Origin: an uncultured Veillonella sp.
GTDB lineage: Bacteria; Bacillota; Negativicutes; Veillonellales; Veillonellaceae
Reading direction: 5' to 3'
DNA length: 13,141 nt
Assembly: GCF_934230905.1 (NCBI RefSeq)
Contig: NZ_CAKQFJ010000041.1
Location: 1 to 13,141 of the forward strand
Part shown: one piece after another, positions 5,063 to 12,780 of the stretch
How positions within the stretch are numbered: position 1 is the first letter of the stretch
How the letters are laid out: each line of letters begins with the position of its first letter
Position numbers and translations under genes: made by a program
The notes under the pieces: generated by a model
Seen by the model: the letters and a program-made list of their open reading frames with translations, nothing else
Told to the model about the DNA's origin: nothing
Databases searched by the model: none

Positions 5063-7720
5063 TTAAAAATCAAAATACATTTTACGATAGGTTTGCAGAT
5101 TAGAAATATTTTTAGACCATTCACCCAACTCTCGACGTGTACTAATCTCATTTCCATCTTCATATTGACCATCAAATGATAAAATATTAAAGCTAGAAAT
5201 AACATAAAACTGATCATCACATATAAAAAGTTTAGCATGAGAGTTATCCCATTTCATTCGAAAAAGCTCTCCATACTTTTCGAATCTCTTTTTCATCTTC
5301 TTCGCATTATTCTTCGTCCTACGTATTCGTTTATCATTATCTGGATTAGATTCATCGCCTATACCATAACGAATCTTGATTGTAACACCTTTCTTTAATA
5401 AAGATTCAAAAGTTTCCAGCATACGCTCGTCTACAACATGATTATTAATCCATGCTGCAAATATATCAATTTCCTTCGTAGATGTTTGTAAAGCACTATC
5501 AAATGCACGTCTAATAGCAGCATTTTCAAGAATTTTACTTTCATTATCTAATAAATGTTTAAACTGTTTATTTTCTTCAAAATACTCATTCATCTGTATT
5601 CGGAGTTCTTTATTTTCAGATTGGAGTGCTTCTACATTTTTTAGATATCTTTCATTCTCTTTCTTTATTTTTAATTGTTCTTTTTCTAATTCTAATTTAT
5701 CATTGCGTGCCTTTTGTAAACGACGATGAACACGTTTCTTTTCTTCAGATAAATCTGTAAAATCCTTTTCTAATCGTTCTTTCTCACAGACGATTTCTTT
5801 TAATTCAGATTTCGCCTTCTTTAAATCTTTTTTCATCGCCATACTCTGTTTATTAGATTCAGCTAATTTCGAATCCAACTCATTGATTTTCTGCTCATAA
5901 GATTTTCGTGTAGCCGCAGTAATAGTCGCATCTTCTAATTTAGATTGAATAACATCGTATTCAGATTGTAGTTTATAGGATTTTTCCTGACTTTGCTTTA
6001 ATTTTCTTTCAAAAGACTTAGCGTTCTTCTCTACTTCTAAAAGTTGTTGTTTGGATTCTATTAATTTTAGTTCTGTAGTACTAGCTTCTTTTTGAATGTT
6101 CTCAATCGATTGTGCTAATGATTGTACTTGTGCTTCGTACTCCGCTGCTTTTTTCTCTAAAACACTATTTGCTTGACGTAATGTATATACTAAATTGTCT
6201 TGATTAAAAATTTTCAGATATAATGCACGACTATAATCTTCATCAACCTCTAATGCAGTTTCAGAACGAGAACTACCTTCATCGTCAGATAAAATATCAA
6301 ATTGGGCCTTAATAAAATAAGACTCATCTTTAAGAATAGCTGCTTCTTTTATAAATGAACCTTTACCATCAGGAATACCATCTATAATCTTTACTATAAT
6401 ACCTCTATTAATAGCTGCATCTTTTGCATCTCCAATAGATCCCTCAAAATTTATCCCCCAAGGATTACTAATATAAATGGATTTCTGAGCCGTTTTAAAG
6501 ATATCAATAATCTTATCAATAACCTTACTACCTTCAATTAATTGAATCTTAATTTCTTGTTCTTTATATACAGGAATAGAAAGTTCCACTCTTAATTTAT
6601 CAAGAGTCAAAAGAATATCATGTCGTTTATATTCTAACTCATTGATATTTTCTCGAGTAAGTTTAATATCATTTTGGTTAGGTAATTCAATTGATATGTT
6701 GGCTACACCAATAATAAATGCCTCTAATTTTCTACAAAAGTCAATATCTTGTGGTTCACCGTTAAGGTTAAGCACTACACTATTATAGTTATTTAAAATA
6801 GCATGAGCATGATGTAATAATTCTAGATATTCAATTAACACATCTTTAACTGCACAGAGATAATCATGATAGTCAAGAAGCTCCACAAACTGTAATTTTG
6901 CTCGTGGAATCCCCACACTAAGCTCTTTAATCTTTTCTTTACAAAGCTTATTATATCCGTAACCTAAACCAGCAATTACAGGTAGTGCTGCTATACCACC
7001 AAGAACAGCCATACCACCAGCGATTCCAAATCCGCCGGAGGCTATTGTTCCTCCCCCTAGCCAGGCTAATGTTGCATTAGTAGCAGCTGCTCCACTTAAA
7101 CCACTAATTGCCGCACCCGTTCCTGCAGTGCCAATACTAGTTGCTAGCCCAACTGCACCTATAGCACCGCCAATACCACCGGCTAGACCTTTCACAGTAG
7201 CACCAATCATGCTACCTACACCAGATAAGTTACTAATATCATTCCCAACATAAGAGTAAGTATTACTATTATGATATTCAAACATCTGACTATTAGAAGC
7301 ATAGTATGTTTGTAATGTATCATATATTTCAATCTCTTTAGATAACTGATTTTTTGATTCATTAATATGAGTATAAGAACGACTTAATTCTCTTTTAATC
7401 TTCTCTATATCAATACCATATCTCTCATAAGCTGCTTTTATACTTTCAAATTCAATTTTTAATTGATTATATTCTGCCTTAGAGTCTAAGGCCTTTTCCA
7501 CAATAGAATCAAACCTATCCAGTGTCTCCTCTTTGGTTTTGGAATGCTTTCCAATAGCTTGTTCAACTCTATATTTATTAGGCTCTAACTGTAATTCTAA
7601 ATCCGCAATCTCAGCTAATCGTTCATGCTCTTTTTGTATCTCTTTAACTCTACTCTCTAATTTTTTAGCTTTATAAGCATCAACAGTTGCACCTGCTATA
7701 TCTTTTAATGTTTTAAACAT
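5063..7720 (-). CDS. Coiled-coil, glycine-rich membrane-segment protein with C-terminal PLD-like domain
   Basis: 885 residues in five parts: helical/coiled-coil N-terminus (about 5-150); a 90-residue Gly/Ala-rich hydrophobic stretch (about 165-260, e.g. ATNATLAWLGGG) that could form hairpin membrane helices; a degenerate PLD-like fold (about 425-510, IYISNPW and GIIVKIIDG) without an HKD motif; a long Glu/Lys coiled coil (about 520-730); and a C-terminal PLD-type domain with one HKD motif, H828-x-K830-x4-D835, followed by SSFNILS and an EIS element. PLD-family domains cut or transfer phosphodiesters in lipids or nucleic acids and usually need two HKD motifs, so this one may act as a dimer. 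ATG at 7720 has GGGGG 8 nt upstream. It is monocistronic, AT-rich and lies beside a nuclease gene, a toxin-antitoxin locus and an IS. An anti-phage or membrane-damage role is inferred. Confidence 0.75.
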   Translation of the reverse strand: MFKTLKDIAGATVDAYKAKKLESRVKEIQKEHERLAEIADLELQLEPNKYRVEQAIGKHSKTKEETLDRFDSIVEKALDSKAEYNQLKIEFESIKAAYERYGIDIEKIKRELSRSYTHINESKNQLSKEIEIYDTLQTYYASNSQMFEYHNSNTYSYVGNDISNLSGVGSMIGATVKGLAGGIGGAIGAVGLATSIGTAGTGAAISGLSGAAATNATLAWLGGGTIASGGFGIAGGMAVLGGIAALPVIAGLGYGYNKLCKEKIKELSVGIPRAKLQFVELLDYHDYLCAVKDVLIEYLELLHHAHAILNNYNSVVLNLNGEPQDIDFCRKLEAFIIGVANISIELPNQNDIKLTRENINELEYKRHDILLTLDKLRVELSIPVYKEQEIKIQLIEGSKVIDKIIDIFKTAQKSIYISNPWGINFEGSIGDAKDAAINRGIIVKIIDGIPDGKGSFIKEAAILKDESYFIKAQFDILSDDEGSSRSETALEVDEDYSRALYLKIFNQDNLVYTLRQANSVLEKKAAEYEAQVQSLAQSIENIQKEASTTELKLIESKQQLLEVEKNAKSFERKLKQSQEKSYKLQSEYDVIQSKLEDATITAATRKSYEQKINELDSKLAESNKQSMAMKKDLKKAKSELKEIVCEKERLEKDFTDLSEEKKRVHRRLQKARNDKLELEKEQLKIKKENERYLKNVEALQSENKELRIQMNEYFEENKQFKHLLDNESKILENAAIRRAFDSALQTSTKEIDIFAAWINNHVVDERMLETFESLLKKGVTIKIRYGIGDESNPDNDKRIRRTKNNAKKMKKRFEKYGELFRMKWDNSHAKLFICDDQFYVISSFNILSFDGQYEDGNEISTRRELGEWSKNISNLQTYRKMYFDF

Positions 7721-7755
7721 ATCTCTATCCCCCAAGGTACACCATATTTTTACAA

Positions 7756-7761
7756 ATTATA
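7756..7761 (-). promoter_or_regulatory. Possible -10 box of the PLD-type gene
   Basis: TATAAT on the minus strand 36 nt before the start at 7720, within TTGTATAATTTG. The -35 region is AT-rich without a clear TTGACA. The rest of the 250-nt gap to 7971 is very AT-rich, and I see no gene or other structure in it. Confidence 0.35.
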
Positions 7762-7970
7762 CAAAACACAACAACTATCTATAAATAAAATATTTTAATT
7801 GAATTCACAACTTTTCAGAATATTAATCTTATAGATATAAATTAAACCCTACTAAATAACAAAAGATGAATTTTTCATGAATTAATTATATTATCTATAT
7901 TATTACCAGTCAATAAAGATTTGAATCCGGCAGCATAATTATAAATTCTATAACTTAGTATGAATAAATA

Positions 7971-8005
7971 AAAGCTCTACCTTAGATTACCTAAAGTAGA
8001 GCTTT
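7971..8005 (-). terminator. Terminator of the PD-(D/E)XK gene
   Basis: AAAGCTCTAC (7971-7980) plus TTAG (7982-7985) pair with CTAA (7991-7994) plus GTAGAGCTTT (7996-8005), loop ATTAC. The one C/A position becomes G-U in minus-strand RNA, and the minus strand continues TTTTATTTATT. It begins 3 nt after the stop at 8009. Confidence 0.8.
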
Positions 8006-8008
8006 CTC

Positions 8009-9487
8009 TTATTCCAACTTCCCTTTACGCACACGGTCCCATTCCACCTTTTCCATCGCCTTCGTTAGTTCTTCATTTAATTTACGTATTAAGGATATAA
8101 ATTCTATCCGCTTAGCCACATCATTCCAGTCGATTAATATCTTACGTAATTTAAATTGCAAGAGAGTATTTTCATATTGCTTATATAAATTACCTTCAGA
8201 GCATACATCCCCATTATCAGCTCCACTTCTATATAACTCATTGATATCCTTTACAGTAGCAGAAATATCCTTTGATGTTAATATGCGCTCTTTAATATAG
8301 TTATACACACGAGTTTTATATGAGCAGAGATTGCTTTCACCATTATCACCGACCCCCTTTTCCCACCATGTATAATAGCGTAAACCCAAAACTGGTCCTT
8401 CTTTAATTCTATCAACACGCCAAAACATATAAGGTTTAATAGTTAAATTATCCTCACTTGTATTTTGAAAGCCCCAATAATCAGTATCAACAGTTCGGTC
8501 TAGAGAACGTGGCCAAAAATGTATATGCGACCAAGGCGTACCAAAGCTGCTACCGTGCTTAATCGTGTGAGTATGAGGAGCATCATCTAACCGGCCATAT
8601 ACATACGAATCCTCAATATTCTCAACGTATTGTTTCAAGGTCTCTACTAATGGTAGACCGTGATTGGGCTGATTAAATACAGTCTGCAAAAACAATCGTT
8701 GGGCAATCGCAGTATCTTGGATATAAAAACGAATATGCCCATCTATATCCTTATAGTATTTCCAAAAACAGCTATGCGCTATAGTGGTCCTAATCTTACG
8801 AATTAAATAATCCATAAAGTTCAGTAAAATAGGATTATTCCACCCATGACAAGATAATAACAATGACAAAAACTCCGGTCCATCCACATAGGTATTAACC
8901 TTAGGATCCTTCTCCAGCTCTCGAACCGTATTCCAATCATCATCATTAAACCAATCCGTCTTCAAATAAACCGTATGAATCGTGTATTTTGATAAATTCA
9001 ATTCTTCCTGTTCATCGTGCAACGCCCATCGGATACTATTCATAGCTCCCCAGCAAGCAGTTTCATCACGTTTTTTCTGTTTTTCCTTTTTATCATCTAA
9101 AAGATATTGATATATATCCAATTCATCGTATTGATTTGATTTAAATGTTTTTGAAAGTAAATATTTATACCGATTAATCTGATTACCATGCTCCTCTGAT
9201 GATGTTTTATCTTCAATAATTAAAGCCGCCTGTAATTCTGGAACCAATACAAGTACATCAATATTAAGCAACTGCCTAAAAATATATACCCGATTAACTT
9301 TAGATCCATCATAAGCCTCATTCAATAAACGAGATAAAAACCGAGCTCCAAACTGACGCCCACTTTCATTATCATCACGAACAGGCATATTAATCCAATT
9401 CAAACACCAACAAATAAATGCATCCTGCGACAACTCATTCGTCGCAAAATTAAAAATATTATTCTCCACAATCCGTTCGTCAATCAT
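8009..9487 (-). CDS. PD-(D/E)XK nuclease superfamily protein
   Basis: 492 residues. The N-terminal 110 residues match the PD-(D/E)XK pattern of the PDDEXK_4 type: NIFNFATNELSQDAF (10-24) with an acidic helix residue Glu18, then IDVLVLV with Asp77, and IIEDKT with Glu92-x-Lys94, followed by Gln103 and Tyr107 in a Q-x-x-R-Y block. These are the metal-binding and catalytic positions of this fold, so cleavage of DNA is likely. The remaining 380 residues, rich in Trp and Tyr, have no motif I know. The ATG at 9487 is preferred because GGGGG lies 9 nt upstream; ATG at 9496 is possible but too close to that site. It has its own terminator. Stand-alone proteins of this type occur in defence and mobile islands; restriction of foreign DNA is inferred, not shown. 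Confidence 0.75.
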   Translation of the reverse strand: MIDERIVENNIFNFATNELSQDAFICWCLNWINMPVRDDNESGRQFGARFLSRLLNEAYDGSKVNRVYIFRQLLNIDVLVLVPELQAALIIEDKTSSEEHGNQINRYKYLLSKTFKSNQYDELDIYQYLLDDKKEKQKKRDETACWGAMNSIRWALHDEQEELNLSKYTIHTVYLKTDWFNDDDWNTVRELEKDPKVNTYVDGPEFLSLLLSCHGWNNPILLNFMDYLIRKIRTTIAHSCFWKYYKDIDGHIRFYIQDTAIAQRLFLQTVFNQPNHGLPLVETLKQYVENIEDSYVYGRLDDAPHTHTIKHGSSFGTPWSHIHFWPRSLDRTVDTDYWGFQNTSEDNLTIKPYMFWRVDRIKEGPVLGLRYYTWWEKGVGDNGESNLCSYKTRVYNYIKERILTSKDISATVKDINELYRSGADNGDVCSEGNLYKQYENTLLQFKLRKILIDWNDVAKRIEFISLIRKLNEELTKAMEKVEWDRVRKGKLE

Positions 9488-9520
9488 ACCTCTCATCCCC
9501 CTTACCTAGTACCCATAATC

Positions 9521-9804
9521 TAACATCACCTAAACTACAAACGTATATAGAAAAAGACCCTATCGGCCCCTCAAAACGACTTCGAGCTCCGCGTAGCGCA
9601 GTAGCGTGTCGGCTTTCTCTACTCTAAAAACAATGCCCTAACACCACCTAAACCACAAACGTACATAGAGAAAGACCCTATCGGCTCCTCAAAACAACTT
9701 CGGGCTCCGCGTAGCGCAGTAGCGTGTCGGCTTTCCCTCTCCTCTAAAAACAATGCCCTAACATCACCTAAACCACAAACATACATAGAGAAAGCCCCCA
9801 TCTG
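9521..9804. repeat. Tandem repeat, unit about 119 bp, two full copies plus a partial third
   Basis: Units start at 9521, 9639 and 9759. The two full units are 118 and 120 bp and differ at roughly a dozen positions. Each has a constant leader (TAACATCACCTAAAC... to GAGAAAG) followed by a GC-rich part around CCGCGTAGCGCAGTAGCG. The third copy keeps the leader to GAGAAAG at 9787-9793, where the hydrogenase terminator stem takes over. GAGAAAG and CTTTCYC at the two sides of the GC-rich part can pair. No convincing gene lies in 9497-9898; an 80-codon frame here is made of these repeats. Confidence 0.8.
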
Positions 9805-9889
9805 TTTCAAAACCGACTTTTGGCCCTGCGAAGGCCGCAGGCCGGAGTCAGACCCGGCCAATGGAGGATTTTGGAACAGATGGGGGCTT
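9792..9889 (-). terminator. Hydrogenase terminator with repeat core in its loop
   Basis: A 21-bp outer stem pairs 9792-9812 with 9869-9889 (AAGCCCCCATCTGTT with AACAGATGGGGGCTT, then CAAAA with TTTTG). The roughly 55-nt loop is itself a folded GC-rich core (CCTGCG/CGCAGG and GGCC/GGCC pairings). It starts 9 nt after the hydrogenase stop and ends in TTTCTCT on the minus strand. The core recurs at 12694-12741 and 12851-12909. Confidence 0.7.
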
Positions 9890-9898
9890 CTACTCTAA

Positions 9899-11329
9899 TT
9901 ACCCTTTGTATTTAGGTGATGTAGGGCATGTTTCAGGCACCACATCTTTGCGGTCCCCTAGTTGTGCACTACGATCTGTATAGTGTGTATGAAGTAGTTC
10001 GTGTGCTTTATGTCCTAATGGTTCGCCCAAGAAGTTTTTGTATAGGTCTTGGATTTCTGGGTTTTCATAGGATGCCACGAATTTGTATTCTTCATCAGCT
10101 TTGTAAAGTCCGCCAATGCGGGCTTCTTTTGTTTTTACAGCTTGTGGTAATTTAGTACGTGGTTGACCACCACCACCAATACAACCACCTGGGCAGGCCA
10201 TAACTTCGATAAAGTCATAGTGTTTGCCACTTTCTTTCAACGTGTTAAGGAAATCACGAGTATTTTTGCCACCGTGTACAACAGCAACGGACAATGTAAC
10301 ATCATCACCAAGTTGTACAGTCGCTTCTTTTACACCATTCATACCACGAACATCTTCGAGGTGAGTCAATGCATATGGAGGTGGTTCTTTATCTGTAATA
10401 AGCTTGTATGCTGTACGCATAGCTGCTTCCATAACACCGCCTGTATTACCGAAGATGATAGATGCACCAGTTTCCATACCGATTAAATCATCGAACTTAG
10501 AGTCTTCTAAGCTGCCAAAATCAACACCTTCATCATTGAGCCAACGAATAAATTCGCGTGTGGTAATGGAAATATCCGTATCCATGCCAAGGCTTTCATC
10601 ATCGTAATAACGAGCCGCCGCATTTTCCTCAACGCGTTTAGTTTCGGCCTTCTTCGCCGTACAAGGATTAACGCTGACAGACACGATATTTGCAGGATTA
10701 ATGCCCTTTTTCTCAGCAAAGTACGTTTTAATCATAGCCGCTTCCATAGCGATGCAAGAACGGGTACTGGACAAATTTGGAATGAGTTCAGGGAAATAGA
10801 TTTCCGCAAAGCGCACCCATGCAGGGCAGCAAGATGTGAATTGAGGGATAGTACCGCCATTCTTTAGGCGATCTACGAGCTCAGATGCTTCTTCCATAAT
10901 GGTCAAATCCGCACCAAAGTTCGTATCAACCACATAATCAGCACCCAATTTACGAAGGACGCTAACCATTTTGCCTTCTAGGAATGTGCCTGGTTCGTAA
11001 CCAAAGCCTTCGCCGATAGCCACACGCACAGCCGGAGCCGTTTGGATAACAACGATTTTGTCAGGATCGGCAATAGCTGCTTTCACCTTATCAAGCTCAG
11101 ATCTAGCATGCATAGAATCAAATGGACAAGCAGCCGCACATTGACCACAGTGGATACACATTGGCACATCACCGGTTGATTCAAGATCGTAATAATCGAG
11201 CACGCTCATCACATCGGCGCAAGCACGACGGCACAAGGTGCAATTCTTACACTTCGAAATATCGTGAGTGATAGAAGGATTGTCGAGCGCAATCGGCACA
11301 CGTTTATCAATAAATTCAAATTGGGACAT
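9899..11329 (-). CDS. hydA: [FeFe] hydrogenase, monomeric, two N-terminal [4Fe-4S] clusters
   Basis: 476 residues. Two ferredoxin-type cluster motifs come first: CKNCTLCRRAC (27-37) and CIHCGQCAAACP (58-69). The three H-cluster signatures follow: L1 TSCCPAW (165-171), L2 VNPCTAKKAE with Cys223, and L3 EVMACPGGCIGGGGQP (375-390) with Cys379 and Cys383. All cysteines that bind the H-cluster are present, and the second Cys of L1 is the proton-transfer residue known from the Clostridium enzyme. The protein should be a cytoplasmic, ferredoxin-linked enzyme that reduces protons to H2 to dispose of electrons during fermentation. L2 has NPC where many members have MPC. No maturation genes (hydE/F/G) are in the window. 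I start at 11329, with AGGAGG 6 nt upstream, rather than 11419. The gene is monocistronic, with a large palindrome upstream. Confidence 0.93.
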   Translation of the reverse strand: MSQFEFIDKRVPIALDNPSITHDISKCKNCTLCRRACADVMSVLDYYDLESTGDVPMCIHCGQCAAACPFDSMHARSELDKVKAAIADPDKIVVIQTAPAVRVAIGEGFGYEPGTFLEGKMVSVLRKLGADYVVDTNFGADLTIMEEASELVDRLKNGGTIPQFTSCCPAWVRFAEIYFPELIPNLSSTRSCIAMEAAMIKTYFAEKKGINPANIVSVSVNPCTAKKAETKRVEENAAARYYDDESLGMDTDISITTREFIRWLNDEGVDFGSLEDSKFDDLIGMETGASIIFGNTGGVMEAAMRTAYKLITDKEPPPYALTHLEDVRGMNGVKEATVQLGDDVTLSVAVVHGGKNTRDFLNTLKESGKHYDFIEVMACPGGCIGGGGQPRTKLPQAVKTKEARIGGLYKADEEYKFVASYENPEIQDLYKNFLGEPLGHKAHELLHTHYTDRSAQLGDRKDVVPETCPTSPKYKG

Positions 11330-11389
11330 GAGGACCTCCTCGTTTTGTATACTCATACCTATTGTGAAAGTTGAATCTCTTATATCCTT

Positions 11390-11419
11390 AGCATAACAAA
11401 TATTGGGGGCATTCATCAA
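11390..11419 (-). promoter_or_regulatory. Possible hydrogenase promoter
   Basis: TTGATG (11419-11414), 18-bp spacer, TATGCT (11395-11390) on the minus strand, about 60 nt before the start codon. It lies downstream of the 56-bp palindrome, which would then sit at about -60 to -115, a position suited to an activator. Confidence 0.4.
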
Positions 11420-11443
11420 CGTACTAAGACAGTAGGAATTGGC

Positions 11444-11499
11444 ATTTAGTATAACACGATATAGTATATTACGATATACTATATTACGTTATACTAAAT
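11444..11499. promoter_or_regulatory. 56-bp near-perfect palindrome upstream of the hydrogenase
   Basis: ATTTAGTATAAC (11444-11455) pairs with GTTATACTAAAT (11488-11499), and ATATAGTATAT (11459-11469) with ATATACTATAT (11474-11484), leaving only three unmatched pairs between the two blocks. The AGTATA/TATACT half-site is used twice, nested around one centre. Such doubled symmetry suits a multi-site operator; it could also fold as a cruciform or RNA hairpin. It separates the hydrogenase from the secreted-protein genes upstream. Confidence 0.6.
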
Positions 11500-11506
11500 C
11501 GACAAC

Positions 11507-11529
11507 AAAAAAACAGCCCTTTCGAGCTG
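11507..11529 (-). terminator. Terminator of the adhesin-E-like pair
   Basis: On the minus strand CAGCTC (11529-11524), GAAA tetraloop, GGGCTG (11519-11514), then seven T residues (11513-11507). It lies 21 nt after the stop at 11551. Confidence 0.85.
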
Positions 11530-11550
11530 CTTTCCTATATAAGATATATC

Positions 11551-11943
11551 TTATTTTTTACCTTGTTTTGCTTGTTGTGGCCATAAGAAATTGTAAACTG
11601 CTTCAGATGGAGAACCATTTACAACAGGACGATCTTTACCATCCACTTTATCTTCACGTTGTGCATAACCTTGTGGATTATACAATACAACTTTTTGGTC
11701 TTTTACAGTTTTCTTTTTATGATTGAACTCTTCAGTTGCGATATAGTGATATCCTTCAGAATCTTGTGCTTTAATCATTACAGTTGCACTTTTATCATTT
11801 TTTTGAACGCTATCTTGATCAATAGACCAAGTGATGCCAGCACTATCTTGACCAAATACTTGCCAGTTAACAGCACTAGCAGAACCAAAACCGAATGCAC
11901 AAATTGCAGCAGCCGCAAAACATGTACCTAATAATTTTTTCAT
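11551..11943 (-). CDS. Secreted adhesin-E-like protein
   Basis: 130 residues: an N-terminal signal peptide (KK, then a hydrophobic core LLGTCFAAAAICAFGFG, cleavage likely after SASA near residue 24) and a small mature domain beginning VNWQVFGQD. The pattern W-x-V-x-G, a central I-D-x-D-S-V-x-K, and a closing SEAVYNFLW resembles the surface-adhesin protein E family, known as small secreted or surface proteins. The tail is basic and Gln/Lys-rich (QQAKQGKK). No lipobox or anchor is visible. ATG at 11943 is preceded by GAGG at 8 nt. It follows the paralogue at 12019-12381 by 75 nt and may share its transcript. A 16-bp palindrome (ATAAAAT-TG-ATTTTAT, 11958-11973) lies just before its ribosome binding site. 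Role in the cell is unknown. Confidence 0.7.
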   Translation of the reverse strand: MKKLLGTCFAAAAICAFGFGSASAVNWQVFGQDSAGITWSIDQDSVQKNDKSATVMIKAQDSEGYHYIATEEFNHKKKTVKDQKVVLYNPQGYAQREDKVDGKDRPVVNGSPSEAVYNFLWPQQAKQGKK

Positions 11944-12018
11944 ATATTTCACCTCGTATAAAATTGATTTTATAATTTTATAATAGTATATCTATATGTA
12001 CTTTCTATGAAAATCCAA

Positions 12019-12381
12019 TTACCAAATTAATTCTAAAACGCCTTCACCCATACTTCCAGGAATAATTGATGTTGGGCTACTAGGGTATGAATTGCTTCTA
12101 AGAACATTTCCATAAGAATCATAATCAATACTTGAAATAACTGCCATCATCCGACTAGGCCTATTTATGCGAAGTAACATTATGCTATAAGATCCATCAG
12201 TATGATTAATCTTAGCCCAAACTTGAGCCCAATTAGCATTTTTTCTAACTGAGCTATTATCAATAAAAAAAGTTTCACTATTACTTGCAGCACCTACATA
12301 ATACCAACTAGTTGCTTCCACAGATTGTGTTGAAAACAACATAAATAAACTAAAAAACACAAATACAACTAACTTTTTCAT
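12019..12381 (-). CDS. Secreted adhesin-E-like protein, paralogue
   Basis: 120 residues: signal peptide (MKKLVVFVFFSLFMLF, cleavage probably after VEA near residue 23) and a mature domain starting TSWYYVGA. It shows the adhesin-E-type pattern more clearly than its neighbour: W-x-x-V-G, FFIDNSSVRKN, QVWAKI, a middle INRP, a DYDSYGN turn, and a terminal IIPGSMGEGVLELIW. The final position, often Cys in the family as I recall it, is Trp here. AAGGAG lies 9 nt before the ATG at 12381. INRP and the C-terminal GxxV-x-x-x-(L/I)-W pattern recur in the partial gene at 12986-13141, so three members stand in a row. Surface binding or an envelope role is inferred from the family. Confidence 0.7.
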   Translation of the reverse strand: MKKLVVFVFFSLFMLFSTQSVEATSWYYVGAASNSETFFIDNSSVRKNANWAQVWAKINHTDGSYSIMLLRINRPSRMMAVISSIDYDSYGNVLRSNSYPSSPTSIIPGSMGEGVLELIW

Positions 12382-12424
12382 AATAACCAACTCCTTATAT
12401 TCTCAAAGAAATTATTATATTTCT

Positions 12425-12433
12425 ATTTTATCA
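12425..12433 (-). promoter_or_regulatory. Possible extended -10 promoter for the adhesin-E-like pair
   Basis: TGATAAAAT on the minus strand (TGn plus a 5/6 match to TATAAT), 44 nt before the start at 12381. No good -35 is present, as is common for extended -10 promoters. The stretch to 12510 is AT-rich without another feature that I see. Confidence 0.4.
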
Positions 12434-12510
12434 TATGCAATTTTATTTACTTACTCCTATTTATATGAGGATGCTTATTTTTCTTTCTATATTTTCATAA
12501 TATAAAAAAC

Positions 12511-12742
12511 GAAGAATAAAAAATGCTTATGTTTCTGATTTTATATTCATGATATAGAAAAGGAATGGTAGAAATCGAAAACCGACTTTACCTTCACTGT
12601 GGATTTCGATTCTCGAAATCTTACGTTCAGGACTAAGTGATGTGTGGCTCCCATGCGTCGCTATACTCCTCTGTTAGCTCACACTCTACTTATGGCCCTG
12701 CGAAGGCCGTAGGCCGAAGTCAGACCCGGCCGGTAAAGGTTT
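12511..12742. repeat. Hairpin-core repeat element, interrupted copy
   Basis: Positions 12511-12590 align with 12781-12860 at an offset of exactly 270, about 90% identical over 80 nt. The element then diverges for about 100 nt (12591-12693) before the core resumes at 12694 (GGCCCTGCGAAGGCCG...) and ends near GGTAAAGGTTTTT. The extra stretch can fold on itself (GTGTGGCT near 12632-12639 with AGCTCACAC at 12676-12684). The right-hand arm that would pair with GGAATGGTAG is missing, so this copy looks broken or composite. Confidence 0.65.
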
Positions 12743-12780
12743 TTCTCTCCTCTCCGGCCCTTTAGAGAAAATAAAATTCT

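Noticed and set aside
5026..5238. 70-codon minus-strand frame overlapping the end of the PLD-type gene.
   Set aside because: Out-of-frame shadow inside the PLD-type coding sequence; it runs through the terminator at 5006-5034.
7925..7945. tRNA T-arm-like sequence on the minus strand (GCCGGATTCAAATC).
   Set aside because: No acceptor stem, D-arm or anticodon arm can be drawn around it.
9521..9804. Possible CRISPR array because of regular repetition.
   Set aside because: Units are about 119 bp, contiguous, without unique spacers, and no cas gene is near.
9619..9861. 80-codon minus-strand open frame with an internal repeat (SMYVCGLG...VRALFLE twice).
   Set aside because: It consists of the tandem DNA repeat and the hydrogenase terminator read in one frame; no ribosome binding site, and the peptide repeat simply mirrors the DNA repeat.
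9928..10719. Several open frames overlapping the hydrogenase gene.
   Set aside because: Shadow frames of a clear, motif-complete [FeFe] hydrogenase, without ribosome binding sites.
11439..11726. Plus-strand frame beginning through the 56-bp palindrome.
   Set aside because: Its N-terminal residue repeats come from the palindrome, and the rest is antisense to the secreted-protein gene at 11551-11943.
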